Below are positions 51,861 through 60,624 of a stretch of DNA of 64,000 bases, piece by piece. Made by a program: the position numbers and the translations under genes. Origin of the DNA: Pseudomonas sp. GD04091 (lineage in GTDB: Bacteria; Pseudomonadota; Gammaproteobacteria; Pseudomonadales; Pseudomonadaceae); contig NZ_JAOEBG010000018.1 of assembly GCF_029836165.1 (NCBI RefSeq), forward strand, positions 59,003 to 123,002. The letters run 5' to 3'. Below the pieces are notes generated by a model that had not been told where the DNA came from, searched no databases, and worked only from the letters and a program-made list of their open reading frames with translations. Position 1 is the stretch's first letter; each line of letters starts with the position of its first letter.

Positions 51861-52748
51861 ATGCGTACCGCCGTACGTACCCTGGTCACCCTGTGCGTGG
51901 TGATTCTCGCTGTCTTCGCCGGCTATCGACTCTGGCAGTACTACATGCTCACGCCCTGGACCCGGGATGCCCGGGTGCGGGCCGACGTGGTGGTGATCGC
52001 CCCGGACGTGTCCGGCTGGGTGAGTGCGCTGAAGGTTCACGACAACCAGCAGGTCAAGGCGGGCGACCTGCTGATGACCATCGACCGCGAACGCTTCCAG
52101 GCCGCGTTCGACCAGGCCAGTGCCGTGGTCGAAACCCGTACCCAGCAACTGCGTCTGCGTGACCGCGAAGCCGCCCGGCGCACCGCCCTGGGGCCGGAGG
52201 CGATCAGCGCCGAGCTGCGCGAGAACGCCCAGATCAACGCCGCTGTCGCCCGTGGCGAGCTGCACCAGGCCCAAGCGCAGCTGCAAGAGGCGAAGATCAA
52301 CCTGGCCCGCAGCGAGGTGCGCGCCCCGCGTGGCGGGCATATCACCAACCTGCGCCTGGCCGAGGGCAACTTCGTCAACACCGGGCAGTCGGTGATGGCG
52401 CTGGTGGACGACTCCACCTTCTACATCCAGGCCTATTTCGAGGAAACCAAGTTGCCGAGGATCCGTGTCGGCGACCCGGTCAAGGTCTGGCTGATGGGCG
52501 CCGGCGACTCGATGCAGGGCCATGTGCAGAGCATCAGCCGCGGCATCACCGACCGCAACTCGACGCCGGACGGGCAGCTGTTGCCCGAGGTGGAGCCGAC
52601 CTTCAACTGGGTGCGGCTGGCGCAGCGGATTCCGGTGCGTATCCGCCTGGACCAGATTCCCGAAGGAGTGACACTGAGCGCCGGCATGACCGCGAGCGTG
52701 CAGGTTCATGAAGACAGCGAGAAGGGCGTAATGCGAAGGGAGCAATGA
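51861..52748 (+). CDS. HlyD/AaeA-type membrane fusion protein
   Basis: A 295-residue periplasmic adaptor with one N-terminal anchor (8-28). A lipoyl half (VVVIAPDVSGWVSALKVHDNQQV in part), a coiled-coil hairpin (about 85-150), the second lipoyl half (RSEVRAPRGGHITNL) and a beta barrel follow. TAAGGAG precedes the ATG. It links the FUSC pump to an outer-membrane channel encoded elsewhere. Confidence 0.94.
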   Translation: MRTAVRTLVTLCVVILAVFAGYRLWQYYMLTPWTRDARVRADVVVIAPDVSGWVSALKVHDNQQVKAGDLLMTIDRERFQAAFDQASAVVETRTQQLRLRDREAARRTALGPEAISAELRENAQINAAVARGELHQAQAQLQEAKINLARSEVRAPRGGHITNLRLAEGNFVNTGQSVMALVDDSTFYIQAYFEETKLPRIRVGDPVKVWLMGAGDSMQGHVQSISRGITDRNSTPDGQLLPEVEPTFNWVRLAQRIPVRIRLDQIPEGVTLSAGMTASVQVHEDSEKGVMRREQ

Positions 52749-52767
52749 TGTTGCGCCGCCTGCACCG

Positions 52768-52800
52768 GCTTCATCGCCGGCAAGCCGGCTCCCACAGGAT
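52768..52800. repeat. single REP unit
   Basis: TCATCGCCGGCAAGCCGGCTC followed by CCACAGGAT, a divergent REP variant between two convergent genes. Confidence 0.6.
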
Positions 52801-52823
52801 GGACTGCCCCCGATGCACCGAGC

Positions 52824-53552
52824 TCAAGGCTGCTGGGCAGTCGCCGCCAGCACGATCTCGCGAACACACACGTGCTGCGGTTGCTGGTAGGCCCAGACGA
52901 TCGCTTCGGCCACATCTTCCGCCGCCAGCACCACGCCGCCCATGTCATTGGCTTTCCATGCCTCGTAGTCGCGCTTGATGCCTTCATCGGTGGTATGTCC
53001 GAGCAATTCGGTCTCCACCGCGCCCGGGGCGATGGTCACCACCCGCACATTGTGTGGTGCCAGCTCTTCGCGCAGGTTCTCCGACAGCCCGTGCACGGCG
53101 AACTTGCTGCCGACATAGGCCACATGATTGGGGAAGGTCTTGCGCCCGGCCACGGAGCTGACGTTGATCAAGGTGCCGTGGCGCCGCTCGATCATCCCCC
53201 CGACCAGCGCGTGCACGCCGTTGAGCAGGCCCTTGACGTTGATGTCGAACATGCGTTCCCACTGTTGCGGGTCCTGCTCGTGCATCTGCCCCAGCAGCAT
53301 CACCCCGGCGTTGTTCACCAGGGCGTCGGCCGGGCCGTACAGGGCTTGGGCTTCATTCACCGCCGCCACCAGTGCCGCACGATCGCGGATATCCACCGCC
53401 CGGCACAGGCAATTGGGCAAGGCCAGCGCTTCAAGGCGCTCCAGGCGGCGGGCGATCAGCAGCAGGGGATGGCCCGCAGCGCAGAACAGGCGGGCGGTGG
53501 CGGCGCCGATACCGGAGCTGGCGCCGGTGACGATGATCAGTGGTTTGTTCAT
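52824..53552 (-). CDS. short-chain dehydrogenase (YdfG-like)
   Basis: A 242-residue SDR. The NAD(P) loop is TGASSGIG (residues 9-16), NNAG is in ALVNNAGVM, and the catalytic Ser-Tyr-Lys are in NVSSVAG and YVGSK. The HxxxN-type AVETELLG loop and overall pattern resemble YdfG/serine 3-dehydrogenases. It is divergent from a LysR regulator that probably controls it. Substrate unknown. Confidence 0.9.
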   Translation of the reverse strand: MNKPLIIVTGASSGIGAATARLFCAAGHPLLLIARRLERLEALALPNCLCRAVDIRDRAALVAAVNEAQALYGPADALVNNAGVMLLGQMHEQDPQQWERMFDINVKGLLNGVHALVGGMIERRHGTLINVSSVAGRKTFPNHVAYVGSKFAVHGLSENLREELAPHNVRVVTIAPGAVETELLGHTTDEGIKRDYEAWKANDMGGVVLAAEDVAEAIVWAYQQPQHVCVREIVLAATAQQP

Positions 53553-53578
53553 GATTGCCTCCCAGGCATAATCGCTTT

Positions 53579-53609
53579 CGATGGGCGAAATTCTAGATTG
53601 CGCCTATCG
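53579..53609. promoter_or_regulatory. inverted repeat, candidate LysR operator
   Basis: CGATGGGCG and CGCCTATCG pair at eight of nine positions across a 13-base spacer, in the divergent gap between SDR and LysR genes. Confidence 0.45.
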
Positions 53610-53653
53610 CCATGAAAAACGGCTTATTTCTCTGGCAGGCATCGGTTATATCT

Positions 53654-54433
53654 ATGGATATCCGTCATCTCAAGGCGTTCATCGCGGTCTTCGAAGCACG
53701 CAACATCACCATAGCCGCCCAGCGCCTGTGCGTGGCCCAGCCGACCTTGTCGGTGACCATCCGCCAACTGGAAGAGGACCTGGGCGTCGAGCTGTTCCTG
53801 CGTCAGGCGCGGGGTGTCGAGGTCAGCGAGCAGGCGCGCGAGCTGTATCCGCAGGCTTGCCGCATGGTGGCCGAGGCCGACGCGCTGCGCCTGCGCTTTC
53901 GTCAGGGGCAGGAGCAGGTACCGCTGGCGCTGGGCATCGAGGCGGACATCGCACCGGCTCAGGTCGAGGCCTGCGTGCGCCTGGCCAGCCAGGCGGTGGC
54001 GGGCCTGCAGCTGGCGCTGCTTGAGGGGTGCGAGGGGGATGCGCGCCTGGCCGACGAGGCCCAGCGCTGCGAAGACGAATTGTTCCTGCCGCTCTGGGAG
54101 GAAGCGTTCGTGCTGGTCATGGCCACCGGCAGCCAGCCGAATGGGCGCTGGATCACCTGCCCGCAGCATCCTTCGCACCAGCGCTTGATGGGGTTGTATG
54201 GCGAGGGCGAGCAGGTCGGTCAGGCCGGCTCGTTGCAATTGGTCCTGGCCATGGTCGCCGCCGGCCAGGGCGCGGCCTGGTTGCCGCAGTCCCTGGTCGA
54301 GCGCTGTCCGGGGGTCTACTGGCAGCCGGGCAGCGGCCTGCCACTGCGCCGCCGGGTTGGGCTGTGCGTGACCCACGAGGCATTGGCACTGCCGGCATTG
54401 GCCGCGCTGCATCAGGCCCTGAGCCGTTCCTGA
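53654..54433 (+). CDS. LysR-family regulator (short)
   Basis: A 259-residue regulator. The HTH is in residues 1-60 (NITIAAQRLCVAQPTLSVTIRQLEEDLG in part). The effector domain is about 40 residues shorter than the usual 200. The chosen ATG at 53654 gives the canonical MDIRHLKAFIAVFE start; an ATG at 53612 adds 14 residues and no site is clear for either. It lies divergent to the SDR and convergent to the next SDR. Confidence 0.85.
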   Translation: MDIRHLKAFIAVFEARNITIAAQRLCVAQPTLSVTIRQLEEDLGVELFLRQARGVEVSEQARELYPQACRMVAEADALRLRFRQGQEQVPLALGIEADIAPAQVEACVRLASQAVAGLQLALLEGCEGDARLADEAQRCEDELFLPLWEEAFVLVMATGSQPNGRWITCPQHPSHQRLMGLYGEGEQVGQAGSLQLVLAMVAAGQGAAWLPQSLVERCPGVYWQPGSGLPLRRRVGLCVTHEALALPALAALHQALSRS

Positions 54434-54446
54434 GTGCGGCTCGGCC

Positions 54447-55205
54447 TTAGAGGAACATCCCCCCGGATACCTCCAGGCGCTGCCCGGTGATCCAGCCATT
54501 GCCATCCTCCAGCAACAGGGCGATCGCCGCGCCGATGTCGTCAGGCAGGCCGACCCGACCCAGGGCGGTGTTGCCGGCGATGAAGTCATTGACCTGCTGG
54601 TTGTCCCGCACCACGCCACCGCCGAAATCGGTCTCGATGGCACCGGGGGCAAGGATGTTCACGCGAATGCCACGCGCGCCCAGCTCCTTGGCCTGATAGC
54701 GGGTCAGCACTTCCATCGCCCCTTTCATCGCGGCATAGGCGGCGTAGCCCGGTAGGGCGAAGCGAGTCAGCCCGGTGGAAATGTTGACGATTCGCCCGCC
54801 ATCGGCCAACAGCGGCAGCAGGCGCTGGGTGAGGAAGAACGGACCTTTGAGCTGGATGTTCAGCAGTTGGTCGAACTGTGCTTCGCTGGTGTCGCTGAAT
54901 GGCACGTTCAGGCCGATGCCGGCGTTGTTCACCAGAAAGTCCAGCTGGCGACGGCCGAACCGTTGTTCGAGGGTGTCGCCCAGACGCTCGGCGAAGCCGG
55001 TGAAACCGGCGCTGTCGCTGACATCCAGCCGCAGCATGGCGGCGCGTACGCCGGCCTGCTCGAGCGAGGCGGCCACGGCTTGGGCTTCGTCGGCCTTGCT
55101 GTGGTAGGTGCCGATGACATCGATGCCACGGGCGGCAAGGTGTTCGGCGGTGTTCTTGCCCAGGCCGCGGCTGGCGCCGGTGATGAGTGCGATCTTGCGG
55201 GTCAT
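54447..55205 (-). CDS. short-chain dehydrogenase/reductase
   Basis: A 252-residue classical SDR. The cofactor loop is TGASRGLG (9-16), NNAG is in FLVNNAGIG, the catalytic Tyr and Lys are in YAAYAAMKG, and the end GQRLEVSGGMFL is typical of FabG-like members. In the Ser position the sequence is NISTGLT. It is divergent from a second LysR gene. Substrate unknown. Confidence 0.9.
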   Translation of the reverse strand: MTRKIALITGASRGLGKNTAEHLAARGIDVIGTYHSKADEAQAVAASLEQAGVRAAMLRLDVSDSAGFTGFAERLGDTLEQRFGRRQLDFLVNNAGIGLNVPFSDTSEAQFDQLLNIQLKGPFFLTQRLLPLLADGGRIVNISTGLTRFALPGYAAYAAMKGAMEVLTRYQAKELGARGIRVNILAPGAIETDFGGGVVRDNQQVNDFIAGNTALGRVGLPDDIGAAIALLLEDGNGWITGQRLEVSGGMFL

Positions 55206-55319
55206 GTCGGTTACCTCGGTGGGTTGGCTGTTGACGACAGGTTATTGATCGGTTGAGCTCTGTTAAATCCCGCTATTTTGGAAATACTGTTCGTCTGAAA
55301 TGGACAGTTGAGGCCCTCG

Positions 55320-56237
55320 ATGAACAAGCTGGACCTGCTGCGCACCTTTGTCAGAGTCAGTGAACTCAGCAGCTTCACCCAGGCCGGCGAAAGCCTCGGC
55401 CTGCCGCGCTCGACCGTTTCCGAACAGGTGCGAGCGCTGGAGAACCTGCTTGGCACGCGCCTGTTCAACCGCACCACGCGCCGGGTGCGCACGACCCAGG
55501 ATGGCGCCTTGCTGTATGAACGCAGCAAGGACCTGCTGTCGGGCATGGATGAGATCGAAGGCCTGTTCAGCGCCGACGATGCCGAGCTCGCCGGGCGCCT
55601 GCGCATCGACCTGCCGACCATGATGGCGCGCCGGGTGATCGTGCCGGCGCTGCCGGACTTCCTTGAGCGCTTCCCGCGCCTTGAGGTGGAAATCAGTTGC
55701 ACCGACCGCCAGGTCGACCTGTTGCGCGAGGGGTTCGACTGTGTGATGCGCATTGGCGCGCTGGGCGACCTGGATGTCGTGGCCCGGCCAGTGGGTAGCC
55801 TGAGCATGCGCAATTGCGCCAGCCCGGCCTACCTGGAGCGCCATGGCGTGCCAGGTAGGCTTGAAGACCTGGCCAGTCATCGTCTGGTTCATTACGTACG
55901 CAGCCTCGGTTCGCGCAGCCCCGGCTTCGAGTACGAGCAGGGCGGCGAGTTGCGCTTTCAGGCCATGGCTGGCGTGGTCACGGTGAACAACGCCGAAGCT
56001 TACTCCGCCGCTTGCCTGGCCGGTCTTGGCCTGATCCAGGTACCGGCGGTGGGCGTCGAGGAGCACCTGCAAAAAGGCGAGCTGGTGTCGCTGCTCGAGC
56101 CCTGGCGGGCACGGGCCATGCCGGTGTCGCTGCTGTATGCGCGACAGCGCCATGTGCCGCGTCGGGTCCAGGCATTCATGAACTGGCTGGCGGTGTTGTT
56201 GGAGTCACAGGTCGACCCGGTGGCAGGCGAAAGCTGA
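55320..56237 (+). CDS. LysR-family regulator (CrgA/AphB type)
   Basis: A 305-residue regulator with HTH at 1-60 (MNKLDLLRTFVRVSELSSF start). The effector domain has the CrgA-like RVIVPALPDFLERFPRLEV, DVVARPVG and GLIQVPAV segments. GAGG lies six bases before the ATG. It probably controls the divergent SDR. Its last 62 bases overlap the convergent histidine-kinase gene. Confidence 0.92.
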   Translation: MNKLDLLRTFVRVSELSSFTQAGESLGLPRSTVSEQVRALENLLGTRLFNRTTRRVRTTQDGALLYERSKDLLSGMDEIEGLFSADDAELAGRLRIDLPTMMARRVIVPALPDFLERFPRLEVEISCTDRQVDLLREGFDCVMRIGALGDLDVVARPVGSLSMRNCASPAYLERHGVPGRLEDLASHRLVHYVRSLGSRSPGFEYEQGGELRFQAMAGVVTVNNAEAYSAACLAGLGLIQVPAVGVEEHLQKGELVSLLEPWRARAMPVSLLYARQRHVPRRVQAFMNWLAVLLESQVDPVAGES

Positions 56238-57390
56238 ACAACGTGCCGTGTTCCGTGCTGGACGTCACTTCCATATGGCCGCCGTGGGCCAGGGCGATCT
56301 GGTTGGCGATGTACAGGCCCAGACCCAGGCCTTGCTGGGGCGCGCCGGAGATCGGCCGGCTGAAAGGCTGGAACAGCAGGGGCAGCGTCTGCGCTGGAAT
56401 CGGTGTGCCGTGATTGTGCACGCTCAGGGTGAAGGTGCCGTCGGCGAGCGCGGCGCGTACCGTCACCGGGCCCTGGGGATCGCCGTGGACCAGCGCGTTG
56501 GCGATCAGGTTCGAGAGCAGTTGCGTGATGCGTTCGCGGTCGCACGACAGGCCGCCGACCTGGCCGATTTCCAGGGTGATGCGTCGCTGCGGGTGAATCC
56601 GCTGCAACTCGGAGGCGACATGGCCCAGGGCTTCGGGCAGGTCATGGCATGGCTGCAGGTTCAGCGGAATGCCAGTACCCAGACGGCCGCGGGCGAAGTC
56701 CAGCATGTCGCGCACCAGTTGGTTGGCGCGTTGGCCACAGGTGAGGATATGCAGGGCGATGGCGCGTTGCTTGGCATCTCGCAGGCGTTGGCTGAGCAGT
56801 TCGGCACCGGCGGTGATGGCGAACAGTGGATTGCGCAGGTCGTGGCCGAGCACGGCGATGAACTGCTCGCGAACCTCGGCCATGGCCCGCTCCTTGCGCA
56901 GGGCACGCTCGGTGCGCTGGGCGTTTTCCTCGCTTTCGATCTGGATCGCCAGCAGGCGGGCGAAGGACTCCATCATCGGCTGGATCGCCGTGCCTTTGAG
57001 AGGGGTTGGGTTGGGATCCAGGGCGCAGATGGTGCCGAAGAAGCTGCCGTCGGTACGCAGCACCGGGACCGAGATGTAGCTTTCGAAACGGTACAGGCGT
57101 GGCGTGTGGTGACGGCAGTAGCGCTCGTCCTCGCTGGCCTTGTCGATCACGATGGTCTCGCGGGTGCTGTGGATCTCGTGGCACAGCGTGGTGGCGACGT
57201 CGAGCTCGCCGCCGACCGCCAGGCCGAAGCCCAGGGTGTCGAGCACGGCGCAGGCGGTCCAGCTGCTTTCGGTGACTCGCGCCACGGCGGCAAAGCGCAG
57301 GCCGGTGGTCTCGCAGATCACCTGGAGAATGGCCGGTACGGCGTTGATACGGCCGATGATGGCGATGTCGGCATTGGCGGCCTGGGTCAT
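56176..57390 (-). CDS. GAF-domain sensor histidine kinase
   Basis: A 404-residue soluble kinase. The GAF domain (20-155) is of the type that binds small molecules or bilins. The HisKA domain has the phosphoacceptor His183 in LGHDLRNPLF. The ATPase domain (about 285-395) has NLIANALVHG (N box) and GLGLGLYIA (G box). No membrane span and no adjacent response regulator are seen, so the partner is unknown. Confidence 0.9.
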   Translation of the reverse strand: MTQAANADIAIIGRINAVPAILQVICETTGLRFAAVARVTESSWTACAVLDTLGFGLAVGGELDVATTLCHEIHSTRETIVIDKASEDERYCRHHTPRLYRFESYISVPVLRTDGSFFGTICALDPNPTPLKGTAIQPMMESFARLLAIQIESEENAQRTERALRKERAMAEVREQFIAVLGHDLRNPLFAITAGAELLSQRLRDAKQRAIALHILTCGQRANQLVRDMLDFARGRLGTGIPLNLQPCHDLPEALGHVASELQRIHPQRRITLEIGQVGGLSCDRERITQLLSNLIANALVHGDPQGPVTVRAALADGTFTLSVHNHGTPIPAQTLPLLFQPFSRPISGAPQQGLGLGLYIANQIALAHGGHMEVTSSTEHGTLFSFRLPPGRPVTPTTPPASS

Positions 57391-57574
57391 GAAGGGGCGG
57401 ATCCGATGGCTGCTTTGGGGGCTCGAAAATCATTCTAGCGGGCCCTTGCACAAGGCAAGAAAAACCTTGGCGAACGGTCTGGCAGTTGCGTTAGGCTGGG
57501 GCCTGCGCGTTGCCCGCCAGAGGCGACCGCTCGCCCTGTGTGCGTCACTTCCGGTTCTTTTGCGAGGTAACGCC

Positions 57575-57895
57575 ATGGCCATCACTTCCCAGGACATTTG
57601 CAACGCCGCCGACCAGCTCAAGGGCTTCGTCGGCTTCCACGGCAAGCGCGGCACCCATATCGTGCGGTTCTCCGAGGATTCGTTCGGCATGGATGTGGCC
57701 GACGACAGCATCACCCCTTGTAGCGAATTCGTCTGGCGACGCGAGAGCGATGCGCGCATGGCGCTCTGTCGTGAACGTCTGGCGCTGTTGCTGGAGCAGC
57801 ATGTCGACGATCGCCTGAACATCGGCGAGCCGTTGCGCCTCTACCTGAAGCGCACCGACCTGCCGGAGATCGTCGCCGAGCGCAGCCTGCGCTGA
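57575..57895 (+). CDS. hypothetical protein, 106 residues
   Basis: A soluble protein opening MAITSQDICNAADQLKGFVG with a beta-rich middle (THIVRFSEDSFGMDVADDS) and a charged helical end. Unrecognised. GCGAGG lies eight bases before the ATG. It stands alone, convergent to the GGDEF-EAL gene. Confidence 0.7.
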   Translation: MAITSQDICNAADQLKGFVGFHGKRGTHIVRFSEDSFGMDVADDSITPCSEFVWRRESDARMALCRERLALLLEQHVDDRLNIGEPLRLYLKRTDLPEIVAERSLR

Positions 57896-57921
57896 TCCCT
57901 GGGCGCACTGCGGAGCCTGCG

Positions 57922-57966
57922 GCAGCGGGCTTGCCCGGCGGCCCAGCCAGGCAAGCCCGCCCCCAC
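57922..57966. repeat. REP-like inverted pair (compact)
   Basis: AGCGGGCTTGCC and GGCAAGCCCGC arms around a GGCGGCCCAGCC centre, closer together than in the other REP pairs. Confidence 0.7.
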
Positions 57967-57991
57967 GAATAGGCGAAACGCCCTCGAGCGG

Positions 57992-60574
57992 TCAGGACGC
58001 ATCCTGCCGTGTATCCCTTCCCGCCAGCAGCGCCTCGAAATCCGCCCTGTCCATCGGCTTGCTCAGGTAATAGCCCTGGACCTCATGGCACTGTTCCTTG
58101 TCCAGCGTCTTCAACTGCTGCTCGGTCTCCACACCTTCGGCCGTCACCGTCAGCCCCATGGCCTTGCCCAGGTTGATGATGGCCTGGACCACCGCCCGAT
58201 CGTTGCCGCTCTGATTGCTCAGTCCGGCGATGAAGCGTTTGTCGATCTTTATGCTGTCGAACGGGTAGGTGCGCAGGTAACCGAGCGACGAGTAGCCGGT
58301 ACCGAAGTCGTCCATGTTCAGGCGCACCCCCAGCTCCTTGAGTGCCAGCATGGTGCCCAGCGCGCCTTCGATATCGTTGAGCATGACGTTCTCGGTGATT
58401 TCCAGCTCCAGGCGCTGGGCCGCGAAGCCGGTTTCCAGCAAGGCCTGGCGCACGTCGGCGACTACGTCGCTGCGTGAAAACTGCGCGGGCGACAGGTTGA
58501 CCGAAACCAGCAACCCGTCGGGCCAGTTGCGTGCGGCGCGACAAGCCTCGGTCAGCACCCAGCGGCCCAGCGGGACGATCAGGTCGCTCTGTTCGGCCAG
58601 CGGAATGAAGGTGTCCGGCCCGAGCAGGCCTTCCTGCGGGTGCTGCCAGCGCAGCAGCGCCTCGACCGAGACGATGCGCAGGTCGTCGAGGCGGTAGCGT
58701 GGCTGGTAATAGAGGACGAACTCGTGCTGCTTGATCGCCCGGCGCAGGTCGTTTTCCAGCTGTCGGCGGTACTGGATCTGCTGGTTCATCTCCGGCGAGA
58801 AGTAACGCCAGGTGTTCTTGCCGTCGGCCTTGGCCTGGTACAGGGCGATATCGGCGCAGCGGATCAGTTCGCCGGCATCGAAGCCCTGGATCCGGGTCTG
58901 GGCGATGCCGATGCTGGCGCCGACGTGCAACTGGTGCTCCTCGAAGCTCACGGGCTGTTGCAGCAGGTCGAGCAGGCGGGCGCAGAAGCGATCGATCTCG
59001 CTGCGGTGGTCCAGGCCCTGCAGCACCAGGACGAATTCGTCGCCACCCAGGCGCGCGACCAGGTCACCGTCGCGGGTGGTGTCGCGCAGGCGGGTGGCCA
59101 CCTCTTGCAGCACCGCGTCGCCTGCCGGGTGGCCAAGTGAATCGTTGATCGGCTTGAAGCTGTCCAGGTCGAGCAGCAACAGGGTCAGGGGAGGCGCTTC
59201 GCTGCCGCGCAACAGGGCCTGTTCGAGGTGCCGGGACAGCTTGTTGCGGTTGGCCAGGCCGGTCAGCGCGTCATGCATCGACAGGTGCTGGATGCGGGCA
59301 TGGGCGGCGACCTCGTCGGTGATGTCGCTGGCGGTACCGCGAAAACCGGCGAGCTTGCCCTCGTACACGATCGAGCGCGCCGAAATGCGGCAGTAGCGGT
59401 TCTGCCCGCTGGCGTCATCGTAGTTGCAGCGCAGGTTGGCCAGTTGCTGCGGGTCGCTGTCGGCCTGGCTGTCGAGCCAGGGCAGCAGGGGCGTGGTGTC
59501 GCAGGACAACAGCTGGTTGAGCGGCTGCCCGAGCCAGTTCTCGATCCGATAGCCGGTGACGCTGGCGAAGCGTTGGGACAGATAGGTCAGGCGATGATGG
59601 CGATCGGTTTCCCATATCCAGTCGGAAGCGGCTTCGGCGACCGCCCGGAAACGCTGCTCGCTGGCTTCCAGGGCGCGGTTGCTCTGTTGCAGGCGCAACA
59701 GGCTTTCATCGATGGCGCGGGAGCTGCGCAAGGCGTGCCGGAACAGATAGAGCAACACCAGCCCGAGCAGCAACAGCACGGCCAGCAGTGGCGGCAGGAA
59801 CGCGCGAAGCAGCTGGTGGCCCGGCTGGGGGCTGTTCCAGGCCAGGTGATAGCCGGTATCGCCCAGGGCGCTATGAGGCTGTTCGGCCGGGGCGGCGCCG
59901 TTCTTCTCCAGACGCATGCCGGTCAGGCCCGCGCCTTCGCCCAGCGCGGCCAGCTTGGCCTCGGTCAACTGGTCGACGAACACCATCACCGGCGCCTGGC
60001 TGACATCGGCCTCGGTCACCTCCTTGTCCGGGCGCACCGCTGCGGCGCTGAGCACGGCGGGCCAGCCATTGAAACGCACGAAACGGGTTATCTGCTCGCG
60101 GGCGGGCGCTGCCTTGCGCGCTTCATCGATGATCGGCGCCAGGGGACTGTCGATGTGCGCGCCAGCCGGCGAATCGGTGGGCTTGCCCTTGAACAGGGCA
60201 TAGCTGGTGCGCCCGTCTTCGACCACGAAGACGCCTTCGTAACCGCTGGCGCTGTACAGCGACTCGCCGATGTTCTTCTCGTCGTAGGCCCATTGCCAGT
60301 CGACCTTGCCGACCAGGTGTTCGTAGGCGGCATCCCAGACCGCGTAACTGGAAAGGAACTGGCGCGAGGCCAGTAGCCGCTGCTCCAGCGCCTGGGTGGC
60401 GTGGAAGGTACTCTGCGTCTGCTCCTGGCGGTCCAGCGTGGCGGCGATGTTGAACAGCGCGACCAAGGTGAACAGGCAGGAGAGCCCGAACAGGGCGCAG
60501 AAGGCGCCGACCAGGCGACGCACCTGCCGGCGTGAGGTGGGGTTGGTGGGCGAAAGGTCGACGTTCCTGTCCAT
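57992..60574 (-). CDS. CHASE4-PAS-GGDEF-EAL cyclic-di-GMP protein
   Basis: An 860-residue inner-membrane protein. Spans at about 20-45 and 260-282 flank a periplasmic CHASE4-like sensor (50-255). A PAS domain (about 305-425) follows, then GGDEF (intact GGDEF, inhibitory RDGD five residues before) and EAL (SVEALLRW, DDFGTGYSS). Both synthesis and hydrolysis of c-di-GMP are possible. The next gene upstream is a diguanylate cyclase, 50 bases away on the same strand. Confidence 0.93.
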   Translation of the reverse strand: MDRNVDLSPTNPTSRRQVRRLVGAFCALFGLSCLFTLVALFNIAATLDRQEQTQSTFHATQALEQRLLASRQFLSSYAVWDAAYEHLVGKVDWQWAYDEKNIGESLYSASGYEGVFVVEDGRTSYALFKGKPTDSPAGAHIDSPLAPIIDEARKAAPAREQITRFVRFNGWPAVLSAAAVRPDKEVTEADVSQAPVMVFVDQLTEAKLAALGEGAGLTGMRLEKNGAAPAEQPHSALGDTGYHLAWNSPQPGHQLLRAFLPPLLAVLLLLGLVLLYLFRHALRSSRAIDESLLRLQQSNRALEASEQRFRAVAEAASDWIWETDRHHRLTYLSQRFASVTGYRIENWLGQPLNQLLSCDTTPLLPWLDSQADSDPQQLANLRCNYDDASGQNRYCRISARSIVYEGKLAGFRGTASDITDEVAAHARIQHLSMHDALTGLANRNKLSRHLEQALLRGSEAPPLTLLLLDLDSFKPINDSLGHPAGDAVLQEVATRLRDTTRDGDLVARLGGDEFVLVLQGLDHRSEIDRFCARLLDLLQQPVSFEEHQLHVGASIGIAQTRIQGFDAGELIRCADIALYQAKADGKNTWRYFSPEMNQQIQYRRQLENDLRRAIKQHEFVLYYQPRYRLDDLRIVSVEALLRWQHPQEGLLGPDTFIPLAEQSDLIVPLGRWVLTEACRAARNWPDGLLVSVNLSPAQFSRSDVVADVRQALLETGFAAQRLELEITENVMLNDIEGALGTMLALKELGVRLNMDDFGTGYSSLGYLRTYPFDSIKIDKRFIAGLSNQSGNDRAVVQAIINLGKAMGLTVTAEGVETEQQLKTLDKEQCHEVQGYYLSKPMDRADFEALLAGRDTRQDAS

Positions 60575-60624
60575 GTACGGGCGACTCCTTCAACTGCAGT
60601 CTTCCACCCGGCCTGGGGGAAGGT

